NCBI RefSeq assembly: GCF_036588685.1
Contig: NC_086374.1
Coordinates: 94,253,059-94,317,058, forward strand
Source: Mytilus trossulus
Taxonomy: Eukaryota > Mollusca > Bivalvia > Mytilida > Mytilidae
DNA length: 64,000 nucleotides
Reading direction: 5' to 3'
Below the pieces are notes generated by a model. It did no database searches. It saw nothing but the letters and a program-made list of their open reading frames with translations, and had not been told where the DNA came from. Made by a program: the position numbers and the translations under genes. Below, one piece after another: positions 48,042 to 63,000 of this stretch (the stretch's first letter is position 1; every line of letters starts with the position of its first letter).

Positions 48042-51000
48042 CTGAAAAGAAAAAAGAAAAACAAATTTCATGTCTTCATTTGCTTCTATTTCAAATTCAA
48101 GCAGTGATATTTTATTTCATTTAATACTATCTTACTTTGCTACTTTTTTGTTTGCATGCTGATTCGTTACTATGTCATATACTTACAGCAACGATTCAGT
48201 TTTTATTGATCAATATAATCAAGAAGATGTAATTTGATTGCCAATGAGACAATTCTGCACAAAAAGCATATGACTCAGAAATTGACACCATACGGCCTTT
48301 AACAATGGGCAAAACCCATACCGCATAGTCAACTTTAAAAGGCCACGAAGAGAAAAATGTGAAACATTTTTTTTCTGGAACTAACGGCCTAATTTATGTA
48401 AACAAAAATAATGAAAAACAAATACTAGTATGTAACACATCAACAAACGACAAACACTGAATCACAGGCTCTTGACTTGAGGACATACACATACATACAT
48501 AATTTGGCGGTGACAGAAGTGATTACAGGATCCCAAACCTCCCTTAACCTGGGACAGTGGTGTAACAGTCAACATCAGAAAGAAATTTAAAAATCAGATG
48601 GATACCAACAAAAACACATAGTGGACGTTAAATCAAATAAAACAGTTGAACCTTTATTATTAGGAATATGCTGAGGGCCGATAAAAAAAACAACGACAAA
48701 AGAGATGACTCAGCTTCCAAAATGGGACTTTCTATTTCTATGCAGCAGCATTCCAGCAGAGCGCATGCATACGGTAATATATCTCCAAATTGATATGATG
48801 ATTTCCTTAATAGAGGGTTGTCGCTCACAAGAAAGGTATTAATGCAAGTTCCAAATCATGCAGTTGAAATCGTCTCTTCGTTATTTTTACGGATGCCATC
48901 AAGAGTAGGTTGACCGTTATGTAATATTCGTTTCACAGATGCAATGGGATATGTTCCAAATGTCGAAACTACAATTCCGTTCTCTTTTAAGGAATGTGAC
49001 TAACCGAACTAGACTATAAACCGTGTTTGTAATAACATGAGCAACACGATGGGTGCCACATGTGAAACATAATTTGCTTATCCTTACAGAACAACTGAGA
49101 TCACCCCCAGTTTTTGGTGGGGTTTGTGTTGTTTAGTTTTTATTTTTCTATGCTGTGTTTTATGTACTATTGTTAGTCTGTTTGTCTTTTTATTTTGTAG
49201 CCATGGCGTTGTCAGTTTCTTTTTTATCTATGAGTTTGAATGTTCCTCTGGTATCTTTGGACCCTCTTTATCCAATTAACAAACAAATAGTAATGCAATC
49301 AAAACATTTTTGTCCCTTTTGTAAGCACAACATCAACATAAATTTGTTTTTTGAAATCGGTCATACTAAGTTAATAAGATTAATTTTGGACGTGATCAGC
49401 ACTGTGTTTTTTTAATTCAAAAGCTGTATATATTATTGCTGTTGTTATATTTAAATACGCATGGCATACCGAGTACAAAGGGGATAAAACTAATTTTTAG
49501 ATTATAGGTTGATGTAATAACAGCTACAAACGTAATTATTTAAACTAATTTAAGTCTTATATGGGACAAGCAGGCTTAGCAGTCAAACGAACACTTAGGA
49601 CTGAAAAAAAAGCAATGTTCATAACTATTGTAGGACATAACATTTAAAATAAAAAAGAGGCAAAAGAGGCTAAAGGGATAAAGTTATTAATTTTCGTGTA
49701 GTATGTCTAAAGAGCAATATTTTGATCAATTACCTCATGTGGAATCACAATAGTAGTCATATAGAACGCCCGAGGGCTGCTTTTATTTCTCCGTTGCAAT
49801 GAATAATGTGATAATTCATTATCAAATACACTCAATAGCGAAACACGATATAAGTCTATTCTGGTGTCGTCTATTCCAATCGCCAAGGTTACATTTTCAT
49901 CTGAAAGAAACACAGAAAAACAGACATAAAAAAAAGCATGAAGAAGTAGGTCCGGTAAGGGCCGATCTCGGCCTCAATTTTTAAGTTCATCTTACTAAAG
50001 ATTATAGACACTTTTTAAACACTTAAATGTCTGTTTCATTTTATTCAATTAGTTAATGTGAAAATTTTTAACTTATTAAGTCATTAAAAACGCTCCAATT
50101 CGAGCTTAAATATAAAACATCTATCAAATATGTCAAAAATCGTCACTTTTACGATGGTTTTTGGAAAAACTGAAAGTGACCGCAGCCGTTTTCATCCTCA
50201 ACTTTTATATAATTATGTATTATCATCAAATACAACTTTCATTTCAATAGCATGAATGAAAACGAATGCGGAAACTTCATGTAAGACGGAAACCATTTAA
50301 CTAAAATGCTACAATTGTGAAGAATTCTGTAATTTGGTGACTTCATGATGCTAGTACGCGATGAATGTGCATTGTATTATATTGTCAAAAACAGCCCATA
50401 TTTATGTAGCAGAAAAATTCTACTTTTCAATAAATATTTTAACGATGACATTTTCACAATTTCCAAAAACTGCTATATTTTTGGGGCAAAAAGGGTCTTA
50501 CTGAACCTAGTCCTTTATCGCTAACAACTTTTTGCCTTGATTGTGTGTGTTTATTACCTTAAAATACTAATGCGTTGCCAATAACATCAATTCGCAACCA
50601 CGAAATCACCAATGTTATCGGAGCTTAAAATACAATACAGTTATCTCCGAAATCAGATGCATATATTTTCAGAAAAAAAGCGAACATAGAAATAGTCTTA
50701 CCTGGAATAGGTCTTCCATGAATTTGATAGTAGGAAAAACTTGATGCATCATATGTCATTAACTTTGCTGTAAAATCAACTGTGCTTTGAGCTGTAACCT
50801 CTACATCCCACTCATTCATATCATTCTTACGTAACGACCAACTGCCAGTTTTAGGATTCTGTTGAAAAAATAGTATATTACTCATTGATATGAAAAATGT
50901 ATAGCGGTTTCAGTGTGAAAAAATTTTTAAGGATCAAAATGTTAAAAAAAGTAAAACAGAGACAGAAAAGCGAACAAAAAAGAAGAGGGAAAACTCTCTG

Positions 51001-54000
51001 AGAGAAGCTTCTAGAGAAGGATTTGCCAATTTTGTTAGGTTCAACCTATAAACTGTTCACAATATGGATCATGAAAAACATATTTATAAGAAAAAAAAAT
51101 GTTTATAAAAACTACACTTGACCAGCAATTGAGGAATAGCCAAACGACCAACTGGTAGTTATACAAACGTGGTATACCAATTAAACGTCATGTGTTTAAT
51201 TATTCGTTGTTAATGTTAATACCTTTCGATGTGCTTTTCTAAATTGACCTTCATTAGAAATGCAAAGAAAATACGTTGATGGTCAAAATTTGCATTCGAG
51301 ACAAATAGGTATTTTCTACTAACGCAGGACTACAAGTGTATGCACCTTTAAAGCATTAAACGTTATTATACCGAAAGCGTTAGCGTTATAACTCATGGGA
51401 GAAATTTACAGAAATCAACGACCAATAACAAATTAACATAGGAAAACTCTTTTCAGAGATACTTACATCCACAACAATACAAATATATGTTGTACCAATA
51501 TTGTACATGTGAATTGTCTTGTTGTCAATAGGTTGTGTATTCCCTAGGATTTCAAAAAGGAAAGGTAGCTAAATATGTTTTCAAATCATGCACTGTTAAT
51601 AAGGTCTTTATAATAAATCCTTTGGATGATAGACGTGTATTGATTGATTTTTCAGATTTAGATACTTAATTTTTATTAGTTGTTGCTTTGAACTAGGTGT
51701 CATTAACTGCTTGTATTCGAGCATCTTTATTTTGAGTTGTTAAATTATGTGTGTGAGGGATATATGAATTGCCTGTTATATCCAGTCTTTTTTCGTGTTT
51801 TTCTCCCATGTATTGATCTCATGAGTTCAGAACTTCTGAAATGATTATTATATTTTGTTATAATTTTAAAATGTTACAAGGTTGGCGAGAGGGTTTGAGC
51901 GATCCAGAAAACAGATTGTGTTCGTCACGATCAGTTTGTGCCTGAGCAGAAACATGCAATTCAGTGATTGCCGTTTATTGTAGTTTATTATAATTTTGTT
52001 TTCTTTAATTTTATTGAATATAAATGAGGCAGATATTATTCTCTTTTTTTTAAATTTAAACAGGACCTTTTGTTAGTTTGATCTGCGGATTGAGTTTTGC
52101 TCATGTTGAAAGTCGTTCTTTTTTCTATAGTTGGTTACTTCTACATTAGTTGAAAGTTGTCGCATTTGCCATCATGTTGCATCTTCTTATTGTTTTATTT
52201 TGAATGTGTGTGTTTTCTTTGAAAATATAAACAAATAAACACTAGTACAAGTAAACAAATGAAGTAAATATATAAAAATAAATTACTTAGATTTTATGAA
52301 TCAATTCCTTTTTTAACCACCTAAGTTTGTCAATAGACACATGTCGTATTGATATCAATGGTTATTAATGATGACTAACCGTTTGAATTTAAAAGGTTGA
52401 AATGCGGAACATTGTTTTTGCTGTGTATCTTCAATGTAAATTGAGATATACTTTCATCAATATCAATATTTATTTGTTTTGGTGTTGATGGTCCTCCTGG
52501 CAATACGTTCTTGAAGATTAATACTTCAGACTTTGATAGAGATGCCTACAAATAAAAATTCAAAAATGTAAACACATATTTGACTCTTTTTGATGTAAAC
52601 GTGAGGTGATGATGCCTATTTGACCTATAGAAAAAAAATGATTGCTGAAGTACTACGTCAATATGTAACATGTTAACTCTTTACCAAGATTATTATAAAG
52701 TCAATTCAATTATGTCATTCAATTAAGTTTATGGAACTGTGATGCTGACATGATATTTTTAATAAAAATGCAAAGTCTTTAAAACGAAAGCCTATTTATT
52801 TTTTTCGCTTATTATGAAAGAAAAGAAAAAATACCAAAAACACATTCAACCTCAGAAGTAAAACCGGACAACGATAAGAAAATGAAAAAAAAACCAGGCA
52901 AGCATCTATACACAAAGCACGACAGATAAAAATAAAAAATGAACAACCCGATTCCAACCACTTAAGGTGGTACCTAAAACTACAGGGAGATACCTCTGTA
53001 ATACCAACTAAACGTTTTAATTACGTTTTTGTTGTTAAAGAATATTAAGCTTCTCAGTGATCAAAATAAGTGGTTGTCAAACTGCTATATAACCTGTGTA
53101 TTTGTTCTGATAAAACGGTTGGTTCAAATTTGTTCAAATTCTTATATTTTTGTCAAAGGGTCAAAGTAAATACTTTGTCAAAATTTTAAGAAAATTAAAC
53201 GAGCCAAATTAATTTCAGTTAAAGTGGTGGGTACCATCTTAATGTGCTCCTGAGGAATAAACATATTTTGTCCCACAAGTTGCATTCATTGTCTTCATAT
53301 AAGTACAAATCCGGTGATAAATATTTTTCGGTAGTTCACATGAAATTAACGAGCTTAAACAAGTGCATAACTTTCATCCCGTTAGAATATTTGATTATTG
53401 TTACATATTGCATTCACTCGACAAAAGAGATTTTTACAGCTTGCGCACCTTTTAATGATGAAATTACCGAAGAAGAAAAAAACAGTTTTGAAGTTTGATA
53501 AATGGGAATGAAATAAAATCAAACTACAACCATGGTTATCTTGAACACTTGTTTATCGCGAAACCATTATTTACCTTGAACATATTTGCTACATAGGGTA
53601 TTTGATCCTTGGTAGTCTGTAACATATGACCACCGGATACTGAGGCTAAATGACGATACACGTCCATTAGATCCCAGGGGGTTGCACGGCGATGGTGATA
53701 GTGTTCTGTAATTGAAAATGAAATATTCTTTTGGAATAAAATATAATTGAACTTATTTTAATAATAAACTAAGATGCAAGAGTATGTCAAATAATGTAAT
53801 AGTATATATTGGTTAATAGTTGAATATTTTTTGTACTTTTCTTTAATAAATGAATAAATTATAGTTGTAACTTGATAAAAATTATGAGTGTTTCTTTTTT
53901 GACAAAACTATGAACATTTTATTTATCCTTATATTTGTTTGGCATATCACCTCTTAAATGAAATGTTGCATATACGATACATGTAGCTATTTGGTTAAAC

Positions 54001-57000
54001 TCTAAAGTATGTATTAAACATTATTTGAAAAACAAGAATGTGTCACCATTACACAGATGCCCCATCCGCTCTATCGTTTTCTATGTTCGGTTGACCGTGA
54101 AAATGGGGGAAAATCTAATTTGGCATTACAATTAGAAAGGTGATATCATAGGAACCATTTGTACTAAGATTCAAGTTGATTGGACTTCAACTTCATCTAA
54201 AACTCCCTCGGGACAGATGGACGAACGGACGCACATACCAGACAACAAATGAAACAATATCAGAACTGAAATGTATGAAGAGTCTTCGGCTCTTTTGCCT
54301 GCACATTACAAAACACAAACCATAAAGGAACATTACAACTACGTTTCCGCCCCTACTACTTTATGTACATACCTATTCCTGGGTTTAAGTTGTCACTATA
54401 CTTCAAACCGTTGTGATTCGTTGTTGAACATGAACCGGTGACAGTAAAGAGTATTTGGAGTTGTTTTTCTGCTATAAGACTATCGATCTTTTCTTGTTTA
54501 TAATGATCTTTTGGTGTAGCATCAGTGAATACGTATATAATAGATCCAGGAGAAGATGCATTAGCAGCTAAAACAAGAAAAAAATGTTCCGATCAATATA
54601 GTAAACACTCGATTGGTAATATGTATTTTAATTTTGTAAAGCATCAGTTCTTAGGAATGAACAACGATACAAGTTATTTATGTTTTTATTAACTTTATAT
54701 GCAATAACCCGCTGAATGGGTTTATATTTTTAGGAAACTGTTTAGCATATTTATTCTTGAAAACATCTCTTTATTTTTACTCTATTGGCCAGTTTTGTCA
54801 GCGATTTTTTTATTCATGTGACACGAATAGTCAATTACTTGTTCTTGGTTTGCAGTTTTTCCTGCCAAGCATCGTTACATTTATTTCGGCTTGTCTATAG
54901 TTCAGTATGCCCTATGGTTGTTATGGCCCTGTATTTGCACAGTCGTTCCTTTTTTTGGTCAAAAAACTTGACAGATTTTTTTGCAGTGATAAGGGTTATT
55001 TTAGAGGAAAATGTTATCGTTTTATTGAACAGTAGGCATATACTAAAGACCCGTCTAAATAACATTTATTTGATAAAAAAAACCACTTACCGTTACATTG
55101 ATGATATTTTTTTCTCAAATAATTAAGAGTATACTATATATACTGCTGAAATTCACCTAAAGAAACTTACTTTAAATAAATCAAATTTAAACGGTTTTAA
55201 ATGTCTTTTCCTATATTTAGATATTCATTTATCAGACGGGACTCTCCACCCAAACATTTACGACAAAAGGGAGATGTTTTGATCCTTAATTTTCCTTTTT
55301 GAATGATGATGTTAATTTGGCTCCATCTAACGGTGTTGATATTTCACAATTCGGTCGCTATGACCTTGTCTGTTATGAATTTTTTTTTAACAAACGTAAT
55401 CTATGTATAATTGGTCAATAATTAAGCCAGGAGTTTCGTTACCACAAATTACTTAAAACCTTTACTAAATTCGGAAATGTTTTTAAAAGAGGAACGAAAG
55501 ATACCAAAGGGACAGTCAAACTAATAAATCTAAAACAAACTGACAACGCCAAGGCTAAAAATGAAAAAGAAAAACAGAAAAACAATAGTACGTACGACAC
55601 AACATAGAACACTAAAGAATAAACAACACGAACATTGTTAACATTGCCTGATAAACTAGTCGATCCTTTAAATAACCTTGTTATAAAAGGTTACCAATGC
55701 AACACTGTAACTAAATCATTGAATATTGTTTTTGTTGGTATAAATAAATCAAAAGCAAAGTAAATATTATTATTATATACACATACACATTCAAGGTTCT
55801 ACAAGCTGTCGATACTTCTACATTGACATTGCACAAGGTCATGCTTTGATTTGACTGATTTAGACGTCTTTACGCTAAATCAATGGGATGTTGAATGTGA
55901 ACTGATTGTCAATTTAGTCTTAGAGGCATGCTTTTTTATATTAGTTGTAAGTGGCGTTGAACTATCTGTCAGTAAATGCGAGTACTCTCAGATCTGTACT
56001 TAAGGAATTATTGTTGTTAGGATATACAAGTACACGTCCACGTCCACTCTGTGTAGTATTTCAATTTGTATCCATCTGATGAGTGATTTTTATAGTTCGT
56101 TCTTATGGTGTACTGTTACACTACTGTCCCATGAAAGGATATGTTTGGGATCCAGCTAATATGTTTAACCCCGCCACATTATGTATGAACAGTATATGCA
56201 TGTCCCAAGTCAGGAGCCTGTATTTCAGTGGTGGTCGTTTAAATTTGTGTTACATATTTGTTTTTCGTTAACATTTTGTACATAGATTAGACCGTAAGTT
56301 TTACTCGTTTGAATTGGTATACATTTGTCAAATCAAAGCCCTTATAGGTTATTATGCGGTATTGGATTTGCTCAATGTTGAAGGCCGTACGTTGACCAAT
56401 AATTGTTAATTTATATGTCATTTTGGTTTCTTGTGTAGACATGCCTCATTGGCAATCATACCACATCTTCTTTTTTTTTTTATAAATATTGTTTCTATTT
56501 ACGAAACATGAATGCAAATTTTTTTGCATTTCAAAGATATTCAGAATTGTACGACATTTAAAGAAATATTTTTTCTCTTACCTGACTCAATAGCAGATAA
56601 CGAAAATTCCGGACAATCATTACCATTACCGCCCTGGGCCTTTAATCCATTAATCCAGTTTGTAATATCTGCTGATGATGTAGTCTTTCGTACATTTATT
56701 GATGTCACTGTTAAAAAATCTTTTATTCATTACAATACGCATACCCAGTCTATTACATGAGAACATCTTTTTCCTCGTATTTCTTTTTATAAATGTCTTC
56801 TTTTTAATCAGGAGGACACTTTCAACGTGTGAAACACAAGTATAAATAATTATCGGAATACTACTGACATCTTTACCAGACTGAAGGGGCATAAGCTGTC
56901 AAAATGAAAACACTATACACTTGTATACGTAGAATGAAGATTTTTCTAGGTATGTTTGATTTTCTATCATATATATAATAAATTGAATCATTAACTTGCA

Positions 57001-60000
57001 AGTCTATAATAAATTATCGATGCTTATTTTAACAAGATTAAATTAAACTGACAGCTAAAAGTGAGATTTTATTTCACAATTGCGCTTTTATAAATGTTGA
57101 TAAAAAACACAAACAAGATATTTGAATTAAGTCAATCTCGTAGCTTATGTAATTTTAAGCTTTTTTAAGGTTAGCACGTAATGCATTACTAATACATTCA
57201 ATTAATTTATCAAAACGAACATTTTTTTTCATTTTCATATTTGTTCCCATTTTCTAAATTAAATTGTTGAATCAATTGTTAGTAATGTCAGTGGTCAGAA
57301 AAGAAACTTACCTGGATCACTAAAGGTTACAAGAATATAATTATATGGTGAATTGGAAACAGTACTGGCAGCCTGTATAATTATATTTGACTGCTGTATG
57401 ATCGTTGGTAAATCAGAAGACATTGATCCACTTGTGTCGATTACAAAAACTAAGGAGTAATCAGAGTCTAATTGTAGCAGCTTCATGAAATTTTCTGGAG
57501 AAGTCAAGTGTCGTATCCCATTTGCTACAAAAAGGGACATCTTTGTTAAGAATGAAGATATGTTTGAATAAGTAAAACGTCCGGAATATGACAGTTGTTA
57601 TTCATTCGTTTGATGTATTAAGGCTTTTGATTTTGCCATTGGATATGGGAATTCCGTTTTAAATTATCCTTGGATTGCGGTATTTTTACTTTTTGTAAAA
57701 TAGCATTATGTGAAAAATAGTTTAACATTGATAAATATGTATTTTATGACACAGACACATATCTTCGCTAGCCAAGGGATACGATCCACTCCTCTCCTCT
57801 CCATCTGTGGCAGATAAAGCAAGCACTTATGATAACAATGTTGCGCATCTATCGGTTGTTTATAGTCAGACTACATTATTCTTGACTAGTGGTAGCACCT
57901 AAACTCTCTTCAGTGTGAAGGTGAAAATACAGTAGCGTTAAGAGTCTACAAACTTGCTGAAGCAGGAATAGAAAATATACATTTACTTTCCAACATATGT
58001 GAAGAAACAGGATTTTCTATTAGTTGATTGCACACATTTTTATTGTCACTAAATAACTTTGCATGTTTTGGGGTTTAAAGACTTGTTGCACAATTTGCAC
58101 GTGGCAATTGTTTCTCATCATTTTGTACATTTACACGTGCACGTGATCATGTTATATGTACTTTTTGATTGGATGAGGCCAGTTACGACTGTTATCAATG
58201 AAAATCATAACCTTGTGTCTCCGAAATTCAGACCCAATCCGACAAGGGTCGAAAGGAAGGGAGTGGATCGTAAACCTTGGCTACCGAAGATGATATTGCC
58301 TCAAATACAGAAACTCAATTCAGCGTGAATCATCAATTTTTCATTAGTTTTCAATAATGATTTTAGAAAGAACAATACAGTAGAAGTATTAACAGTAAGT
58401 GATTTAGTCAAACTTACTGTTGTCATTCAAGAAGTACACAGTATGGTCTATAGCCGTTTCCGCTGCTTGGTCATGTTTATAAAAATGCGGAGACCTCTCA
58501 CTTATTCTTGAGTCTTTATTTATTCCGCCCGTCGCTGCAGATGAGGTGTAGTCAGTTTCTCCTCCGTGGCTACATTTGCCCTTTGTATTAACTTTTGGGT
58601 CTTCTGTTAAAAGAAATGACATATACAGTCCACTGAAACTAAAGCAGCTCCTATATTTGTTGTATTAGTTATTTTTCATTTTAAAAATGAATTGTTCCTC
58701 GAAAAAGGGAAAACATTTATTTTTGCTAGCATAAGCCATTAACAAACCATAAACTTATGTTTGATCACATATAAAGGTTCTATGCATTTAAGTTTTCCGT
58801 CATTAGAAATAGCTCAAATTATCCAATTCATATCCAATTCATAAACGGAATTTTAGTTTTACAGTGATTTAATTTTTTTACAACAACTAATCACCCATTA
58901 TAATTAAGAGTTTGTACAAATATTCGTTGGTGTGTTCGACAAGTTTGATGTCAATATGATGTGTAACCACCCTCTTCCAGAACAATTTCATAACAAGGGG
59001 TCTCATACTCTGTACAAGCCTCCTGACCTTTGGTTGAGAAAATTTATTTAATTCATCACCAGTCGCAACTCTTAATTCGCCAATATTTTGCAATGGAGGA
59101 TCTCTGAGATTTCTGCAAACGGTATCCCAGACATGTTCGATAGGGTTCGTGTTCGGAGACATGGAAGGCCAAAGGATAGTGAGTTGTGGTCCATGTACAA
59201 GGGTCTTGAAGTAATGTTTCTAAGCATTAAATTCGTGTTTGTCTGTCCGTCTGTCCATTCATGTTATCGTGCAAAATATGCATTTCCCATTTCCTTTCCC
59301 ATATAACTGGTCGTAACAGAAGCCGATTTTCATTTGACCAATGAGTGTTTTGGCACTTTCTCATGTTCCAGTGTCGATGGTCTTTAGCCCATTGAAACAT
59401 GATTGTACGGTGCCTGGATGTAAAAGCAGATCTCTTGACTACGTAACTTGCTCTTAGGTTGCCTCTTTTAAGTCGACAGACAAATGTTCGTAGTGTTGTT
59501 TAAGCTGCGGGTAGCGGTAAATGGGTTGACTATAGCACAACGAAAAAACAGTGTGTCATCACAATGGATAGATAAACGGGTTATTACGGACTTTTGTCTA
59601 TAATTTACAGTTAATGTGTGACATTGTAAATGTCTGACAATGACGGTGTGATTAACATTGAAATGGTTAAATGTACGTATGATCATATTGCTCCTATCGG
59701 CATTTGACATGCCAAGGGTTTGCCAACGTTCAGCCACAGATAATTGCCATTTTACACAATACAATGACCTGATGAAGGTCTCATTTCGCCTGTACGAGGG
59801 ACAGTATGAAGTTGATCTAAAGGTATCGAAGCAGTGTATTTGTAAAATTGCAGATGACCTTCAATAAGAAATTGATTGACAGGTTTGTCGGACTTCAATC
59901 TTTTTGGTCGTAATGATTTCTCTTAGTTTATGTCAGAGGCAATTCATAACACCAAACATTTATATGTTTTGCAATAGTTAAGAACGTATTGCCAGTTATA

Positions 60001-63000
60001 TTGAGGTGGTGATTTACTTATAGTGGAGCGTATATTATTTGTAATGAACTATTAGTATTAAATATTATTAAATGACTAACTTCAATATGTTAATTACAAA
60101 TTATACAGTAGACATCTCTCCTCAATGATCTCGTCACGCAACACAAGTTTGCAGGGATATGGAAATATTGCAACCAGGTCTGCACTAGCAGCGAACTCGT
60201 TGCAAAATGGTTACTTGTTCTCGTTTTGCATATTATGGGGTATTGAATATACATGCGAGACATTTCGCTGAAGTTTAATGTCAACCATACATAGTAATGT
60301 TAATAGTCTTTCGTTGGAGCAAACCGTAGTGAATACTTTACTAAATGACTATGGAACATTTATTGTACAACAATTACGCATAGAACTGTTTGAGAACATA
60401 TTCCAAACTTTTAAGAAGGATAATAATAACTATTGAGTTATATAGTCAACTAATAAATTTTCCCCTAAAACGTCTGGATTTTACATGATTTCCCAAAAGA
60501 TAAACACTTTTGAATCGTTTGGCTGCAAATGTACATTTTGTGCGTAAACATTCATAAATGTAGCTGATCAAACAATTATCGTAAAGAATAAAAGATCATT
60601 AGACTGACAGTAGTTAATTTCAGATAGATTTGTGGTTCATTATCTTAATTTTTAACATGTTTTTATTGTGTGTCTTTGAAAGGTAGACATTTCAAATACA
60701 TGCAAAATTTGAATACAATGAACCGTTATTCGAAGATAAGTTGTTTAGAGGTTTAACATCCGTCATCATTGGAAATCGATTAATACACATCACAAGCGAT
60801 GCCGATACTTTTTATTCTGTTTTTTATATTGTTCTTTTCAATTGTGTAGATCAACCAATGCAGCCCATTTCCTAAACATGGGTTTACTACCGAATCTACA
60901 CTATTCTTAAGATGTGTTTTGTTGTTAAAGCAGACGATGTTTATTCTGTCAATGGTATTGTTCTGTTTACTTAAATGTTCATGGATATGTTAATTCTATG
61001 ACGTTATAGCAACTTACACAGTGTACTTTTACTTCAGATGAATTGCTGCTGCTTAAATTCTTTTTTTTTTATTGATTTAAAAGGGGTTAATGATGCTGTA
61101 AGGGTAATCAGAAACACAAGGAAACACCATAAACAACATGAAAAAGGTATAAAAGACAACAAAAGCTCACAAAATACTGCACGGAAAAAATGAAGATTAG
61201 TCGACACAAAACCCACCAAGAACCAGGTTGACGACATGTGTTTTGAAGATCGTCGTTCCTTATCAAACATATATCACTAGCATTTGTATGCGTTTCATCC
61301 AACAGCTCTATTTCGAACATGTTTGAACTTTTTTTCTAAGATTTAGTTGATGTTTTGTAATTCCAATAATAAAATGGGGAACACTTGCATTTTGAAATAA
61401 ACATACAATGTTTATACAACAGTGACCTTTAGTTGTTAATTTCTGTGCCATGTTTGGTCTCTTTTTGAGAGTTGTCTCATTGGCAATCATAACAAATCCT
61501 CTTATTTTGAATCTTAATTTACTTACTGTATGGCTTTGCAATGTCTTGTCCTGATTTATATCCGCTTGTCAAAAACTGTTTTTTCGGCAAGATTATATTG
61601 AATACACAAACTCCTCTAAAAAGGAAAAATTTACAACATCTTCTTTTCATTTAGTTGTGATAAATTATAATTTTCAAGTGTCTGACAGTATGTTGTCCAC
61701 AATAATTTCGCCAGTAATTAGTAATAGACTAAAACACAAGAAACATTCAGTTTAATTTTGATAATACCACTATTTGGACCCTCTAAATTTGAAAAATCAA
61801 AAGTTATGACACAGCTTTATGAAATTCTTCACAAGAAATTGAGTCTTTCAGATGGTGTTTTATTAATTGTGAATATTAGTTTAGTTTATTAATTTAGAAT
61901 ATTAAGTTTGAACCAAAAGTTTAAAGAAAAAGATACATTTTGATACAAGGGGTCCAAAAATTGTTTAAAAGGATATGGACCATACCAAACGTTTCCAAGA
62001 ACTATGAAAAAATTTGACATTTTAAATCCAATATTGCAATAACGGCATGTTATATTTGTCCATCATAGGGACATAACAACTGACATTTCTGCACAAATAT
62101 TGATAAATAATAACATTGCATGTATGTTTCATTATGATACGTTATGAGATGAGCTCCCACAATAAAGTGCACTGGTAAATTATGGAAAAAAAACTTGATA
62201 GAAATTGTGTTTTCATGATCCCAGCTAAAAAAAGTAATTATCAGTATTGAATGCTTCTTTTTGTAATTTCATAGAGTTGTAATAGCGTTAACCGTGTGCT
62301 CATTTTAAGAATGAAGCGATTCGGTCAACGCTTTAACACTCAAATGAATTTATAAAAGAAGGCATTACAATTCTTAACTTAATTACATATTTCATTAGAA
62401 TCTATGATTTGATTGATCAAGTACAACAATCGCAAGGCACTCAAATGTTATATTTTATTTCCGTATGATAGCATTACATGTATGTTTCTTTATAACGTAT
62501 GCTATCTTGATTGTTTAAGATCAATCTCGAGTCATTCTAAAATCACGAGTCCTTTCCAAATGAAATGTAACTTTTATGATGACACAATCTTCCAAAAAAA
62601 ATAAACAGGTAGATAAAAGAAATAGACATCGTGTTTTCATGATCCGAACTATAAAAAAGTAATTATAAGTATCGAATATGTCTTTTGGTAATTCTGTAGG
62701 GTTGTTAAAGCGTAGAAAATGCGTACATTTTAAGCATGAAGCGCTTTAGCACTCAAATAAATTAATGAAGAGAAGCAATCAATTCTTAAAATCGTACACA
62801 ACATAAATGATTGCACGTGTTTTTCGTGGCAAAGGTAAAACAATGCATTGAAAAACAAACAAAAAGTTAAATTTAACTTTTTTATATGTAGAGCATACAA
62901 ACGCTTTCTTTTTCTAAGAATTTAATGCGTCTTTTAATAATTGTATAGGGTTGTGTAAGCGTTTATCAATCGCGATAATTTTGATAATTAAGCGTCTCCG

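Noticed and set aside
60090-60284. 64-codon minus-strand frame
   Set aside because: No splice sites matching the VWA-like gene phases and no recognisable motif.
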